Notes: a model not told the origin generated them from the sequence alone. A DNA stretch of 64,000 nt from Actinomyces sp. AC-20-1 (GCF_023369555.1 NZ_JACJVC010000010.1:1-64000), one strand, 5' to 3'; positions 41,935 through 50,736 are shown, numbered from the stretch's first letter. Numbers and translations: made by a program.

Positions 41935-43939
41935 GTGAGTCTCCGTTCTCGGTGGGTGGGGCCGGGCGCGCTGGCACGGCCGGCTCGAGCACGACGACCG
42001 CGGAGCCGGGGCCCCGGACGGACAGGTCGAGCGCTCCACTCTCACCGTAGACGATAGCGACCCCGTCGAAGGCCGTCGCCGCGCCCGTGCCGCGGGCGTG
42101 CAGCGCTGCCAGGGGCAGCCGCAGGGGCGCGGTGGCGCAGCGGGCCAGGACGACGAGGACGTCACCGGCCGGGTGGGTGCGCACCCAGGCGACGACGTCG
42201 TCGCCGGCGTGGACCCAGCGCAGCCCGCCCCGTCGCAGGGCCGGCAGCGACCGGCGCAGGGCCGACAGCTGCCGGTAGCGCTCGAGGACGACGCGGTCCA
42301 CCGGGCCCCATGAGCCGTGGTCGGCCAGCTCGGTGGGGTGGTGGCTGCCCGTGGGCGCCGGCGACCACGGGATGGTGGTGCGCGAGTGCTCACCGGTGCG
42401 CCCGGTGGCGCCTAGCTCGTCCCCGGCGAAGACGGTGGGCACGCCCGGGGCGGTGAACAGGGCCGTGGCCGCCACCAGGTGGGCGTCGCGGGAGCCGACG
42501 ACGGTGCGCACGCGCGGGGTGTCGTGGGAGGACAGCAGGTTCATGGAGCGGGCCACCGAGGTGGCGGGCATGTGCGCGTGGTAGGAGCGCACCCCGCGGA
42601 CCACCGCGTTGCCGGGCCGGTGGGGGATCGCGGTGGGGATGCCGAGCCAGGTGAGGGCGTCGGCGGGGTCGGGGTCGGACAGCCAGGACCACAGGGGGCG
42701 GGTGAAGCCGACGTAGCTCATGGTGCCGTGCCAGCCGGTGCCCTCCAGGTCGCGGCTGGCGTCGTGCCCGTGCTCGGCGACGAGCCACAGCGGGCGCCCT
42801 GTGTCCGCCTCGACCTCGGCCATGGTGGCGCGCATGTCGGCCGCCACCTGGTGGTTGAGGTCGACCGGGCCGTGGCGGCCGGTCATGTTGGCCACGTCGG
42901 TGCGCCAGCCGTCGGCGTTGAAGGGCTCGGTGAGCCAGTGCGCGGTCACGGAGCCCGGGCCGCGCAGGAGCCGGTCGCGCAGCAGCCCGGAGCGGTGGTC
43001 GAGCTTGGGCAGGCTGGGCACGTCCAGCCAGGCGGCGTAGTCGTCGGGGTGGTGACGGAAGGAGTAGAAGGAGGCCTCGGGGGCGTGGGGGTCGGCGACG
43101 GCGCTGCGGAACCACTCGTGGGCGTCACCGGTGTGGTTGGTGGTCAGGTCCAGCAGCAGGCGCATGCCGCGCGTGTGAAGGGCGCGGGACAGGCGCTCCA
43201 GGGCCTCGTCGCCGCCCAGCAGCGGGTCGACGTGCGCGAAGCTCACCGAGTCGTAGCGGTGCACGGAGCGGGCCTGGAAGACGGGGGTGAGGTAGACGGT
43301 GTCGACGCCGAGCCCCTGGAGGTAGTCGAGGTGGTCGACCACCCCGTCCAGGTCCCCGCCGTACCAGGCGGTGCCGGTCGCGTCGCCGGCGACGGGCGGC
43401 TCGTCGAGCCAGCCGCGGGGCTCCGCCCAGGCAGGGGCCCGGCGTGAGCGAGGGTCGGTGTGCCGGGCGAAGCGGTCGGGGAAGACCTGGTACACGACGG
43501 CGTCGAGCACCCAGTCGGGGCCGGTGTCCTGCGACAGGACGGCGAAGTCGGTGGCGTCGGCGGGGTCGTGGTCGACCGTGCCCGCGGCCGTGACCCACAG
43601 GTAGGGCTCGGCGGCCCCCGGCTCCAGCAGCAGGAAGCGGTAGCGGTTGAGCGGGTTGACCAGGCGGACCGGACCGTGCCACCAGGTGCCGGCACCATCG
43701 TCGGCGACCCGCTCCATGAGGGTGATGGCGGGCTCGCCGTCGACGACCTGGCGCAGCACCACCTGCTCGGGGTCCAGCCCGGCCGGCACCCACAGGCGGG
43801 CGGTGAGCACGGCACCGGGCTCGCGGTGGCCCACCAGGTAGGAGGGTCCGGTGTCGTGGTGCGGCTCGGCCAGGCAGGACCCGGCCACCACCCCCGAAGG
43901 GGCGGCGCCGGGACGTGCCTGGCCGAGCCTGCTGGCCAC
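41909..43939 (-). CDS. GH13 alpha-glucan hydrolase (neopullulanase/cyclomaltodextrinase-like)
   Basis: A protein of about 676 residues with all four GH13 motifs: LLLDLTTNHTGD, the nucleophile region FNADGWRTDVANM, the acid/base region LWLVAEHGHD and NLLSSHDTPRV. A 130-residue beta-sandwich domain precedes the barrel (ARLWVPAGLDPEQVVLRQVV), as in neopullulanases and cyclomaltodextrinases. There is no signal peptide, so it acts on imported maltodextrin. GTG 43939, 5 nt after the malG stop, is taken as start; GTGs at 43891 and 43888 are also in frame, so the N-terminus is uncertain by about 17 residues. A much longer open frame to 45568 only reads antisense-free space through malG and malF. Confidence 0.88.
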   Translation of the reverse strand: MASRLGQARPGAAPSGVVAGSCLAEPHHDTGPSYLVGHREPGAVLTARLWVPAGLDPEQVVLRQVVDGEPAITLMERVADDGAGTWWHGPVRLVNPLNRYRFLLLEPGAAEPYLWVTAAGTVDHDPADATDFAVLSQDTGPDWVLDAVVYQVFPDRFARHTDPRSRRAPAWAEPRGWLDEPPVAGDATGTAWYGGDLDGVVDHLDYLQGLGVDTVYLTPVFQARSVHRYDSVSFAHVDPLLGGDEALERLSRALHTRGMRLLLDLTTNHTGDAHEWFRSAVADPHAPEASFYSFRHHPDDYAAWLDVPSLPKLDHRSGLLRDRLLRGPGSVTAHWLTEPFNADGWRTDVANMTGRHGPVDLNHQVAADMRATMAEVEADTGRPLWLVAEHGHDASRDLEGTGWHGTMSYVGFTRPLWSWLSDPDPADALTWLGIPTAIPHRPGNAVVRGVRSYHAHMPATSVARSMNLLSSHDTPRVRTVVGSRDAHLVAATALFTAPGVPTVFAGDELGATGRTGEHSRTTIPWSPAPTGSHHPTELADHGSWGPVDRVVLERYRQLSALRRSLPALRRGGLRWVHAGDDVVAWVRTHPAGDVLVVLARCATAPLRLPLAALHARGTGAATAFDGVAIVYGESGALDLSVRGPGSAVVVLEPAVPARPAPPTENGDSRASAHHPD

Positions 43940-43944
43940 GGGGC

Positions 43945-44859
43945 TCAGCCCTTGACAGCGCCGGCGGTGGCGCCGCCGACAATGTACTTCTGCAGGTACT
44001 GGAACAGGGCGATGACCGGGATCATCGTCATGACGGCGCCGGCGGCGAACAGGCCCAGGTTGTTGGAGCGGTCGCCCGAGAGCATGCCGTACAGACCCAC
44101 GGCGAGGGTCTTCTTGGAGTCGTCGGTCAGGAAGATCGAGCCCAGGAGGAACTCGGAGATGATGCCGACGAAGGCCAGCAGGAAGGTGGTGGCCAGGATC
44201 GGCTTGAGTGAGGGCAGCAGGATCTTGGAGAAGACCTGCCAGTGGGTGCAGCCGTCGAGGATGGCCGCCTCGTCCAGGGACTTCGGGATGGTGTCGAAGG
44301 TCCCCTTGATGAGCCACACCTGGCCCAGCGCCCCGCCCATGAGGGCCAGGCAGTAGCCGGTGAGGGTGTTGAGGCCGATGCCCGGGATGATCGTGCCGAT
44401 GTCGGAGATCATGTTGTAGATGGCGATCATCGACAGTGTCGCCGGGAACATCATGATGAGCAGCAGGGCCAGCAGGCCGCCGCGACGGCCCTTGAAGCGG
44501 AAGCGGCTGAAGGCGTAGGCGGCCAGCACCGACAGGAAGATCTGCACGGCGGCCACGACGGCGCACACCACGAGGGTGTTGGCGTACCAGCGGACGAAGG
44601 GGCCCTTGCCGCCGGACAGCAGCGTCTCGTAGTGCACGAAGGACACCTGCGTGGGGATGAGGCTCGTCGAGGCGACGGTGCCCACGGGGTTGAGCGAGGC
44701 GCTGATGACGTACAGCACCGGGAAGGCGGCGAAGGCCAGGGCGAGGACGCCCACCAGGTGGCGCCATCCGACCTCGGCGAACCACCGTCCGAAGGACATG
44801 TGGTTCTGCTGGGGCTTGTCTGCCTTGGATGAGGCCGATGTCGTGTTCTGAGTGGTCAT
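43945..44859 (-). CDS. malG: Maltose/maltodextrin ABC permease MalG
   Basis: A 304-residue permease. The N-terminal 30 residues are polar, the first helix is near 33-55, and six TM helices are expected. The EAA loop DEAAILDGCTHWQVFSKILL lies near 193, and the C-terminus is FQYLQKYIVGGATAGAVKG, a typical MalG ending. It pairs with MalF. A 21-nt gap separates it from malF; no malK-type ATPase gene is present. Confidence 0.94.
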   Translation of the reverse strand: MTTQNTTSASSKADKPQQNHMSFGRWFAEVGWRHLVGVLALAFAAFPVLYVISASLNPVGTVASTSLIPTQVSFVHYETLLSGGKGPFVRWYANTLVVCAVVAAVQIFLSVLAAYAFSRFRFKGRRGGLLALLLIMMFPATLSMIAIYNMISDIGTIIPGIGLNTLTGYCLALMGGALGQVWLIKGTFDTIPKSLDEAAILDGCTHWQVFSKILLPSLKPILATTFLLAFVGIISEFLLGSIFLTDDSKKTLAVGLYGMLSGDRSNNLGLFAAGAVMTMIPVIALFQYLQKYIVGGATAGAVKG

Positions 44860-44880
44860 GGTCGTACTTCCTTCCGGGCC

Positions 44881-46464
44881 TCAGTTGACGTCCTCGAGCG
44901 CGCGGGTCGCCCGGAACTGGATGGCGGCGAGCACGCCGGTGATGACGAACAGGATGACGGAGACCGCAGAGGCGAAGCCGTAGTCGGCGCCGGCACCGCC
45001 GAAGGCGATGCGGTAGACCACGGAGATGAGGATGTCCGTGCCGCCGCGGATGTACTCGCCCTCGCCGAAGGGGCCACCGCGCGTGAGCAGCTGGATGGCG
45101 TTGAAGTTGTTGAAGTTGAAGGCGAAGGTGCTCACCAGCAGCGGGGCGACGGAGACCAGCAGCAGGGGGGTGGTGATCCGCGTGGTGGTCTGCCAGCCGT
45201 TGGCGCCGTCGATCCTGGCGGCCTCCTTCAGGTCCCCGGAGATCGACTGCAGGGCGCCGGTGCACACGATGAACATGTAGGGGAAGCCCATCCAGGTGTT
45301 GGTCAGCAGCACGGCCACCTTCGCCCAGGTCGGGTCGCCCAGCCAGTTGATGCTCAGGTGCAGGGCGTCGTTGATGAGGCCGAAGTCCTTGTTGTAGAAG
45401 TTCGACCAGATGAGCAGGGAGATGAAGCCGGGCACCGCGTAGGGCAGCAGGAGGAAGGAGCGGTAGAGCTTCTTGCCGCGCACGCGGTCGTCGTTGAGGG
45501 TCAGGGCCAGGAAGTAGCCGACGAGGAAGGTCAGGAGCATCGAGCCGCCGGCGAAGACCAGGGTCCACACGAAGGCGCCGCCGAGCTGCTTGATGAGGGA
45601 GGTGTTGGTGAACAGGTCCCTGAAGTTGGCCAGGCCGACGTTCTGCAGCCAGGACTGGGCGAGCCGGTTGCCGTTGGCGTCCACGAAGTACTCGGACTTG
45701 CCGACCTTCTGGACGCTGTAGGTGCTTCCCGAGAGCATGTCGGTGATGGTGTCGGTGGCCTCGTCGTAGACCATCGTCTTGGTGCCCTCGAAGGCGTTGC
45801 GCACGCCCTGGACCTTGATGGCCGAGTCCTCGGAGACGGACAGGGTCAGGGCGCTGATCGCCTCGTAGTTGTCGTTGATCTCCTGGGGGGTCAGGACGCT
45901 GTAGCCCTCGGCCTCGGTGACGAAGCCGTCCGTGACGGTGACGTCACCGGCCTTGGCCTGGCGCACGGTCTCGCCGTCGGCCCCGAAGAGGACCTCGTTG
46001 GTGTCCGGGTCGACCAGGAAGAGTGAGTAGGGGCCCTCGTCGGCGCTGCCGGTGGTGGCCACGGTGAGGTTGTAGATGGGGGAGTCGGCCGTCTGCTGGA
46101 CCGAGTTGTTGGTGATCGCGGTGATCGCCTCCTCCTTGGTCCCCCGGAAGCCGTCACCGAAGTTCGTGAAGGCGGTCTGCACCGTGAGCACGATCGGGAT
46201 GATGAGGAAGACGGCCAGGAAGAACGTGCCCGGGAAGACGTACTTGGCGGGGACGAAGCGCTTGGTGGAGTACAGGGCGAAGATCGCCAGGGTGGCCAGG
46301 ACGACGACCGTGAGCCACATCCACATCTGGAACTGGATGAGCAGGGGGACGAGGTAGATCGCCACGGAGAGGGCGGCCCCGAGGAGGAGGACACGACCGA
46401 GCAGCGACCGAATCGTCGAGGTCCTCTCCTTCGGGCCGCTCGCGTTGGTGAGGGCGGACGACAT
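44881..46464 (-). CDS. malF: Maltose/maltodextrin ABC permease MalF
   Basis: A 527-residue permease. After two N-terminal helices and a third near 80-100 it carries a large extracytoplasmic insert of about 170 residues (from TNFGDGFRGTKEEAITAITN to LAQSWLQNVGLANFRDLF). This matches the P2 loop of E. coli MalF, which touches the binding protein. The EAA loop is KEAARIDGANGWQTTTRITT near 435. The ATG at 46464 follows GGAAAGGAACAG; an in-frame start at 46542 lacks a site. Two hairpins separate it from malE. Confidence 0.95.
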   Translation of the reverse strand: MSSALTNASGPKERTSTIRSLLGRVLLLGAALSVAIYLVPLLIQFQMWMWLTVVVLATLAIFALYSTKRFVPAKYVFPGTFFLAVFLIIPIVLTVQTAFTNFGDGFRGTKEEAITAITNNSVQQTADSPIYNLTVATTGSADEGPYSLFLVDPDTNEVLFGADGETVRQAKAGDVTVTDGFVTEAEGYSVLTPQEINDNYEAISALTLSVSEDSAIKVQGVRNAFEGTKTMVYDEATDTITDMLSGSTYSVQKVGKSEYFVDANGNRLAQSWLQNVGLANFRDLFTNTSLIKQLGGAFVWTLVFAGGSMLLTFLVGYFLALTLNDDRVRGKKLYRSFLLLPYAVPGFISLLIWSNFYNKDFGLINDALHLSINWLGDPTWAKVAVLLTNTWMGFPYMFIVCTGALQSISGDLKEAARIDGANGWQTTTRITTPLLLVSVAPLLVSTFAFNFNNFNAIQLLTRGGPFGEGEYIRGGTDILISVVYRIAFGGAGADYGFASAVSVILFVITGVLAAIQFRATRALEDVN

Positions 46465-46524
46465 TGTCTGTTCCTTTCCGTGCCGTCGGCGCGGGCACGC
46501 AGCGGCATCGATGGGCAGGGAGGG

Positions 46525-46542
46525 GTGCCCGCTCACGGGCAC
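46525..46542 (-). other. Small hairpin in the malE-malF intergenic region
   Basis: GTGCCCG and CGGGCAC pair around CTCA, a 7-bp stem lying between the larger hairpin at 46590 and the malF start. Confidence 0.5.
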
Positions 46543-46589
46543 GGGGGAGAGACCGGACCACTGGTACGGCTCGGTTGGGGTGAAGGGGG

Positions 46590-46627
46590 CGTCGGGGGCC
46601 GGCGCGTGTCTGCGCCGGCCCCCGACG
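46590..46627 (-). other. Large intercistronic hairpin after malE (partial terminator or mRNA stabiliser)
   Basis: CGTCGGGGGCCGGCGC and GCGCCGGCCCCCGACG make a perfect 16-bp stem with a 6-nt loop, starting 9 nt after the malE stop on the minus strand. Because malF and malG continue downstream, it probably lowers their expression relative to malE, or protects the malE mRNA 3' end, as the malE-malF palindromes do in E. coli. Confidence 0.75.
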
Positions 46628-46636
46628 GTGCGGGAC

Positions 46637-47923
46637 TCAGCCCGCGATGGCCGACTTGATCTCCTCGCCGGCGCTCGTCATGGTGCTCGCGGGGTCGGAG
46701 CCGCCGATGATGTTGGCCTGCGCCTTGCCCAGCGGGGACCAGATCTCCGACATCTCGGGGATGGAGGGCATCGGGTCGGCGTTGTCACTGGCCAGGGTGG
46801 CGAAGGTGACCATGTCCGGGTACTCGGCCTTGAGCTCCTCGGCCAGGTCCTTCTGGACCGGCGGGAGCTGGTTGAGGTCGAACATCGCGCGGGTGATGGT
46901 GGTGTCCTTGACGACATCGGTGACGAAGGTCTGGGCGAAGGCGGCGTTCTTGCCCTTGGAGGCGACGTAGAAGGCGTTGACGCCGGCGAAGGGGCGGGCC
47001 TCGTTCATCCCCTCGAAGCCGGGGATCTGGGTGACCGCGTAGTCGATGCCGGCGTTGACGACGTCGGCCAGGGCCCAGGGGCCGGACACCAGGTACGGGG
47101 CCTTGCCCTCGGTGAACAGCGAGATCGCGTTGTCGCCGGTGATGGAGGTCCTCAGGACGCCCGCGGCGCCGAGCTCGCCGATCTTGGCGGCGGCCGCCAG
47201 GGAGCCCTCGCCGCCGACACCCAGGTCCTGCGGGTTGAGGGAGCCGTCGGCGTTCTTGCCGAACAGGTAGCCGCCACCGGAGGTGTAGAGGGGCTGCATG
47301 TGGTAGGCGTCGCCGGCCTCGCCGACGGGCAGCGACAGGACCGCGTCGGTGCCCGCGGCCTGACCGGCGGCCACGAGCTCCTCGATCGTGGTGGGGGCGG
47401 TCACGGAGGTCAGGGCCTTGTTGACGAACAGGGCCAGGGTCTCGACGGCGTAGGGGACCGCGTAGGTCTGGCCGTCGTAGGTGACGGCGTTGAGGCCGAC
47501 CTCGGCGATGTTGGACTTGGCCGCCTCGGACAGCGTGACCGGGGAGATGGAGCTGTTCTGGACGAGGTTGCCGATCCAGTCGTGGGCGCCCAGCACGACG
47601 TCGGGGCCGTTGCCGGCCTGGTTGGCCGTGACGAAGGTCGACTGGATCTCGTTGGCCACGGTCTGCACGGCCACGGTGATGCCCTGCGCCTCGCCCCACT
47701 TGGTGGCGGCCTCCCTCAGGGAGTTCGCCTTCTTCTCGTCGGCCCAGATGACCAGGTCGGCGTTGGGGTCGCGCACGAGGGCGTCGTCGGAGGGGGCGGC
47801 CTCGGCGGAGTCGGCCCCTCCGGAGGGGGTGGGGCTGTCGGAGCCGCCGGAGCAGGCGGCTGCGGCGGTGAGGGTGGCGGCGATGGCCGTGAGGGACAGG
47901 AAAGACCTGCGGTTAAGAGACAC
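46637..47923 (-). CDS. malE: Maltose/maltodextrin-binding lipoprotein MalE
   Basis: A 428-residue solute-binding protein. The signal peptide has a twin-arginine motif NRRSFLSLTAIAATL and ends in a lipobox with Cys24 (AAACSGG). A Ser/Pro/Gly/Asp linker follows. The body (ADLVIWADEKKANSLREAAT, NQAGNGPDVVLGAHDWIGNL, LFTEGKAPYLVSGPWALADV) matches maltose-binding proteins. Start GTG with GAAGGAGAA upstream. It is the first gene after the malE promoter. Confidence 0.95.
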   Translation of the reverse strand: MSLNRRSFLSLTAIAATLTAAAACSGGSDSPTPSGGADSAEAAPSDDALVRDPNADLVIWADEKKANSLREAATKWGEAQGITVAVQTVANEIQSTFVTANQAGNGPDVVLGAHDWIGNLVQNSSISPVTLSEAAKSNIAEVGLNAVTYDGQTYAVPYAVETLALFVNKALTSVTAPTTIEELVAAGQAAGTDAVLSLPVGEAGDAYHMQPLYTSGGGYLFGKNADGSLNPQDLGVGGEGSLAAAAKIGELGAAGVLRTSITGDNAISLFTEGKAPYLVSGPWALADVVNAGIDYAVTQIPGFEGMNEARPFAGVNAFYVASKGKNAAFAQTFVTDVVKDTTITRAMFDLNQLPPVQKDLAEELKAEYPDMVTFATLASDNADPMPSIPEMSEIWSPLGKAQANIIGGSDPASTMTSAGEEIKSAIAG

Positions 47924-47971
47924 CGTGATTCTCCTTCGAATCAGAGTAGGGGAAGGCCCTGCAGTGAAAAC

Positions 47972-48000
47972 AATGTAACGTCCCCGTGCAAGCCTTGCAA
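47972..48000 (-). promoter_or_regulatory. malE promoter
   Basis: On the minus strand: -35 TTGCAA (48000-47995), a 17-nt spacer, and -10 TACATT (47977-47972). This gives a leader of about 40 nt with a good ribosome binding site before the malE GTG. Confidence 0.7.
47987..47999. promoter_or_regulatory. LacI/MalR-type operator overlapping the malE -35
   Basis: TGCAAGCCTTGCA is a perfect inverted repeat (TGCAAG, C, CTTGCA). It covers most of the -35 and the first part of the spacer, so binding there would block RNA polymerase. TTGCAAG-type repeats are known at maltose-regulator sites of other actinobacteria. Confidence 0.6.
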
Positions 48001-48046
48001 GCGTGTGGACAGCCTACAGCCAAGAGTGGCGGCTGTCACACGCTTG
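47998..48046. terminator. Long inverted repeat between the degenerate GH13 gene and malE
   Basis: CAAGCGTGTGGACAGCC and GGCTGTCACACGCTTG form a 16-bp stem with one bulged base around a 16-nt loop. It begins 12 nt after the stop of the upstream (minus-strand) GH13-like gene, so it may be that gene's terminator. It also reaches into the malE -35, so it could be read as an operator arm pair. Confidence 0.6.
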
Positions 48047-48058
48047 GCTCGCCCCGGA

Positions 48059-49282
48059 TCAGGCGACGGTCGCCGCGTGCAGCCACACCGTCGTCGTCGG
48101 CGGCACCACGACCCTGCCGTCCGCCTGGCCGAGCAGCTGGGAGGACAGCAGCACCTCGGCGTGCTCCGGCAGGGACACCGGCTCCGCCGTCGTGTTGACC
48201 AGCACGAGCACGTCACGCACGAGCAGCGTGAGGACCTCCCGGGCGCACCAGTCCAGGCCCGTGACGAAGGCGAGGGGGGCCGAGGCCAGGCGGCGCTCCT
48301 CGCGAAGCCACGTCGCGTGACGCACCGTCGCCAACGGCGAGCCGAACAGGGCCCCCTGCTCGGCCGCGTGCTCGTTGACGAGGTCCTGGACCTCCCGGGG
48401 CGAGGAGGGCCTGAGCACGTCCGGCAGCGAGACCTCGTCGCCCTGACGCAGGTACACCGAGCCCGGCAGCGCCAGCATGAGCGCCTGGAGGGCCAGGGCC
48501 CGCTGCTCGCGCACCTCCGGCTGGGTGAACCAGCGCCGGCCGTCCCCGGGGTCCGTGGTGGCGTCAAGGACGTGGCTGGGCAGGCAGCGCCACACGGGAG
48601 GGGCGCCGTAACGGTCGTGCTCGGCCAGTGAGCGGGTGAGGTGGCGCGTCATCGAGCCGGCGTCCCAGCGCACGAGCATGAGAGCGTCGTCGCGCAGGTG
48701 GTGCAGCCAGTCCTCCTGGAAGTGGCGCCGCCACGTCTCGGGGTAGTCCGCGGAGACGTCCGCCCCCAGCACCCCGTCCTCCGCGTAGGAGGCCAGTAGG
48801 CCGTGCAGGAGGTTGAGGTACTCGGTCAGCTGGGCCAGGTCCGTGGCCTCGGTGACCTCCGGGGGGATGATGGTGCCCAGGTCGATCCCGTCCGCCCCCG
48901 CCGCGAGGAAAGCCTCCGCACGCTCGAGCAGGCCGTCGCCCTCACGCTCACGACCGACGACGATGCGCCGGTCCTCGCCCGCGTGCGGGCCCGTCACCGG
49001 CCCCAGCGCCCCCGAGATGCGCAGCAGCAGGCGCAGCCCGCGCTCGTGCGCCGCCTCGGCCAGGGCCGCGACCGCCGCTGACTCGGCGGGCACGTCGACC
49101 AGGCCAGGGCGCATGAGGACGGTGTTGAGGCCGAGGGAGCGCACGTGGTCGAGCACGCCGTGCATCTGCGCCAGGTCCTCGGCACCGAGCTCGGAGGAGG
49201 CGATCTCGTACACGAGGGCCTTGCGCCACCACTCCAGCGGACTGTTCTGCACTCGGTGCACGAGAGTCGTCGTGGTCGTCAC
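48059..49282 (-). CDS. Degenerate GH13-like protein, probably catalytically inactive
   Basis: A 407-residue protein with the GH13 start LEWWRKALVYEIASSELGAE and barrel layout (LDHVRSLGLNTVLMRPGLVD, AGADGIDLGTIIPPE). At the nucleophile motif GFRLD the sequence is GIDLG, so Arg and the catalytic Asp are missing. The acid/base Glu region reads LGADVSADYPE, and the NHD motif becomes PSHVLDATTD. The C-terminal beta domain is kept. It may bind maltodextrin without hydrolysing it, for sensing or storage, or be decaying. GTG 49282 with AAGGGAG upstream is preferred over the longer frame to 49429. It lies upstream of malE on the same strand. Confidence 0.72.
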   Translation of the reverse strand: MTTTTTLVHRVQNSPLEWWRKALVYEIASSELGAEDLAQMHGVLDHVRSLGLNTVLMRPGLVDVPAESAAVAALAEAAHERGLRLLLRISGALGPVTGPHAGEDRRIVVGREREGDGLLERAEAFLAAGADGIDLGTIIPPEVTEATDLAQLTEYLNLLHGLLASYAEDGVLGADVSADYPETWRRHFQEDWLHHLRDDALMLVRWDAGSMTRHLTRSLAEHDRYGAPPVWRCLPSHVLDATTDPGDGRRWFTQPEVREQRALALQALMLALPGSVYLRQGDEVSLPDVLRPSSPREVQDLVNEHAAEQGALFGSPLATVRHATWLREERRLASAPLAFVTGLDWCAREVLTLLVRDVLVLVNTTAEPVSLPEHAEVLLSSQLLGQADGRVVVPPTTTVWLHAATVA

Positions 49283-49410
49283 GCGAGCCGCTCCCTTCTC
49301 TCCGGGCCGTAGCCCGCAGCCGGGTCCCCTAGCCGCCAGCCCGGACACCGACGGGACCGGGTGCCTGACGGCCCCGGGGAACCCTGCGGTCATAGTAGCG
49401 TGCCCCTGCG

Positions 49411-49416
49411 TAGGCT
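49411..49416 (+). promoter_or_regulatory. -10 element TAGGCT of leaderless dgt
   Basis: TAGGCT ends 6 nt before the ATG at 49423. Confidence 0.6.
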
Positions 49417-49422
49417 TGGCCC

Positions 49423-50736
49423 ATGTCAAGACCCGAGCACGCAGGTGCTGCCGCCAGCAGCGAGGACACCGGCGACCTCATCGGCTACCGGGGCCACGAC
49501 GTCGAGCGCTACGTCCCCGAGCCCGCCAAGAACCCGCAGCGCACCCCCTTCGAGCGCGACCGCGCCCGCGTGCTGCACTCCTCGGGCCTGCGCCGCCTGG
49601 GCGCCAAGACCCAGGTGCTGGGCCCCTCCAGCGACGACTTCGTGCGCACCCGCCTGACCCACTCCCTCGAGGTGGCCCAGGTGGGCCGCTCGATCGGCCA
49701 GGCGCTGGGCTGCGACCCCGACGTCGTCGACACCGCCTGCCTCGCCCACGACCTGGGCCACCCGCCCTACGGGCACAACGGGGAGAAGGCCCTGGACGTC
49801 GTCGCCGCCTCCATCGGCGGCTTCGAGGGCAACGCCCAGACCATGCGGCTGGTCACCCGCCTCGAGCCCAAGAGCCTCGACGCCGCCGGCCGTAGCGTCG
49901 GCCTCAACCTCACCCGGGCGAGCCTGGACGCCATCGCGAAGTACCCGTGGGCCAGGGGCGAGGGCCCCGGCGGGCCCGAGGGCAGGAGCGCGCGCAAGTA
50001 CGGCTGCTACGACGACGACCTGGCCGTCTTCACCTGGATGCGCCAGGGCGCCCCCGTCCACCGCCGCTGCCTCGAGGCGCAGGTGATGGACCTGTCCGAC
50101 GACGTCGGCTACTCCGTCCACGACGTCGAGGACGCCATCGCCCTGGGGCGCATGGACCCCGCCGCCGTCACGGCCGACGCCGAGGCCCAGGCCATCGTCG
50201 ACGCCACCCGGGACTGGTACGGGCCGGGCACCAGCGCCGACCGCCTCGGCGCGGCCTGGCAGCGCCTGACCGGCGCCGGCTTCTGGATCCACGGCTACAC
50301 CGGCTCGCCCCGGGACGCGGCGGGCCTGAAGAACCTCACGAGCCAGCTCATCGGCCGCTTCGTGTCCGCCGTCGCCGCCGCCACACGTGAGGTCTTCGGC
50401 GACGGGCCCCTGTCGCGCTACGAGGCGGACCTCGTCATCCCCGAGGACACGGCCGACGAGATCCTGGTGCTCAAGGGCGCGGCCGTGCGCTACGTCATGG
50501 CGCCGCGCGAGCACGAGCCCGTCTACCTGCGCCAGCGCACCGAGCTCTTCGACCTCGCCGACGTCCTCACCGAGTCGGGCGACCGCCACCTCGAGCCCGT
50601 CTTCGCCCACGCCTGGCGCGAGGCCGGTGACGAGGCCGGGCGCCTGCGCGCCGTCGTCGACCAGCTCGCCTCCCTCACCGACACCTCCGCGCGCCAGTGG
50701 CACGCCCGCCTGTGCGGGATGCTCTCCGAGGTCTGA
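49423..50736 (+). CDS. dgt: dGTP triphosphohydrolase-like HD protein
   Basis: A 437-residue HD-domain enzyme of the deoxyguanosinetriphosphate triphosphohydrolase family, which splits dNTPs into deoxynucleoside and triphosphate. Metal ligands are H80 in RTRLTHSLEVAQ, the HD pair at 109-110 in CLAHDLGHPPYGHNGE, and the late Asp in QVMDLSDDVGYSVHDVED near 225. The family usually sits beside dnaG in actinobacteria, as here. Leaderless start is supported by the -10 hexamer 6 nt upstream. dnaG follows after 63 nt with its own promoter. Confidence 0.92.
   Translation: MSRPEHAGAAASSEDTGDLIGYRGHDVERYVPEPAKNPQRTPFERDRARVLHSSGLRRLGAKTQVLGPSSDDFVRTRLTHSLEVAQVGRSIGQALGCDPDVVDTACLAHDLGHPPYGHNGEKALDVVAASIGGFEGNAQTMRLVTRLEPKSLDAAGRSVGLNLTRASLDAIAKYPWARGEGPGGPEGRSARKYGCYDDDLAVFTWMRQGAPVHRRCLEAQVMDLSDDVGYSVHDVEDAIALGRMDPAAVTADAEAQAIVDATRDWYGPGTSADRLGAAWQRLTGAGFWIHGYTGSPRDAAGLKNLTSQLIGRFVSAVAAATREVFGDGPLSRYEADLVIPEDTADEILVLKGAAVRYVMAPREHEPVYLRQRTELFDLADVLTESGDRHLEPVFAHAWREAGDEAGRLRAVVDQLASLTDTSARQWHARLCGMLSEV

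Noticed and set aside
41909-45568. 1219-codon minus-strand frame
   Set aside because: Only the part after about 43939 encodes the GH13 enzyme. The upstream part is an unintended reading of malG and malF in another frame, rich in Arg, His and Pro.
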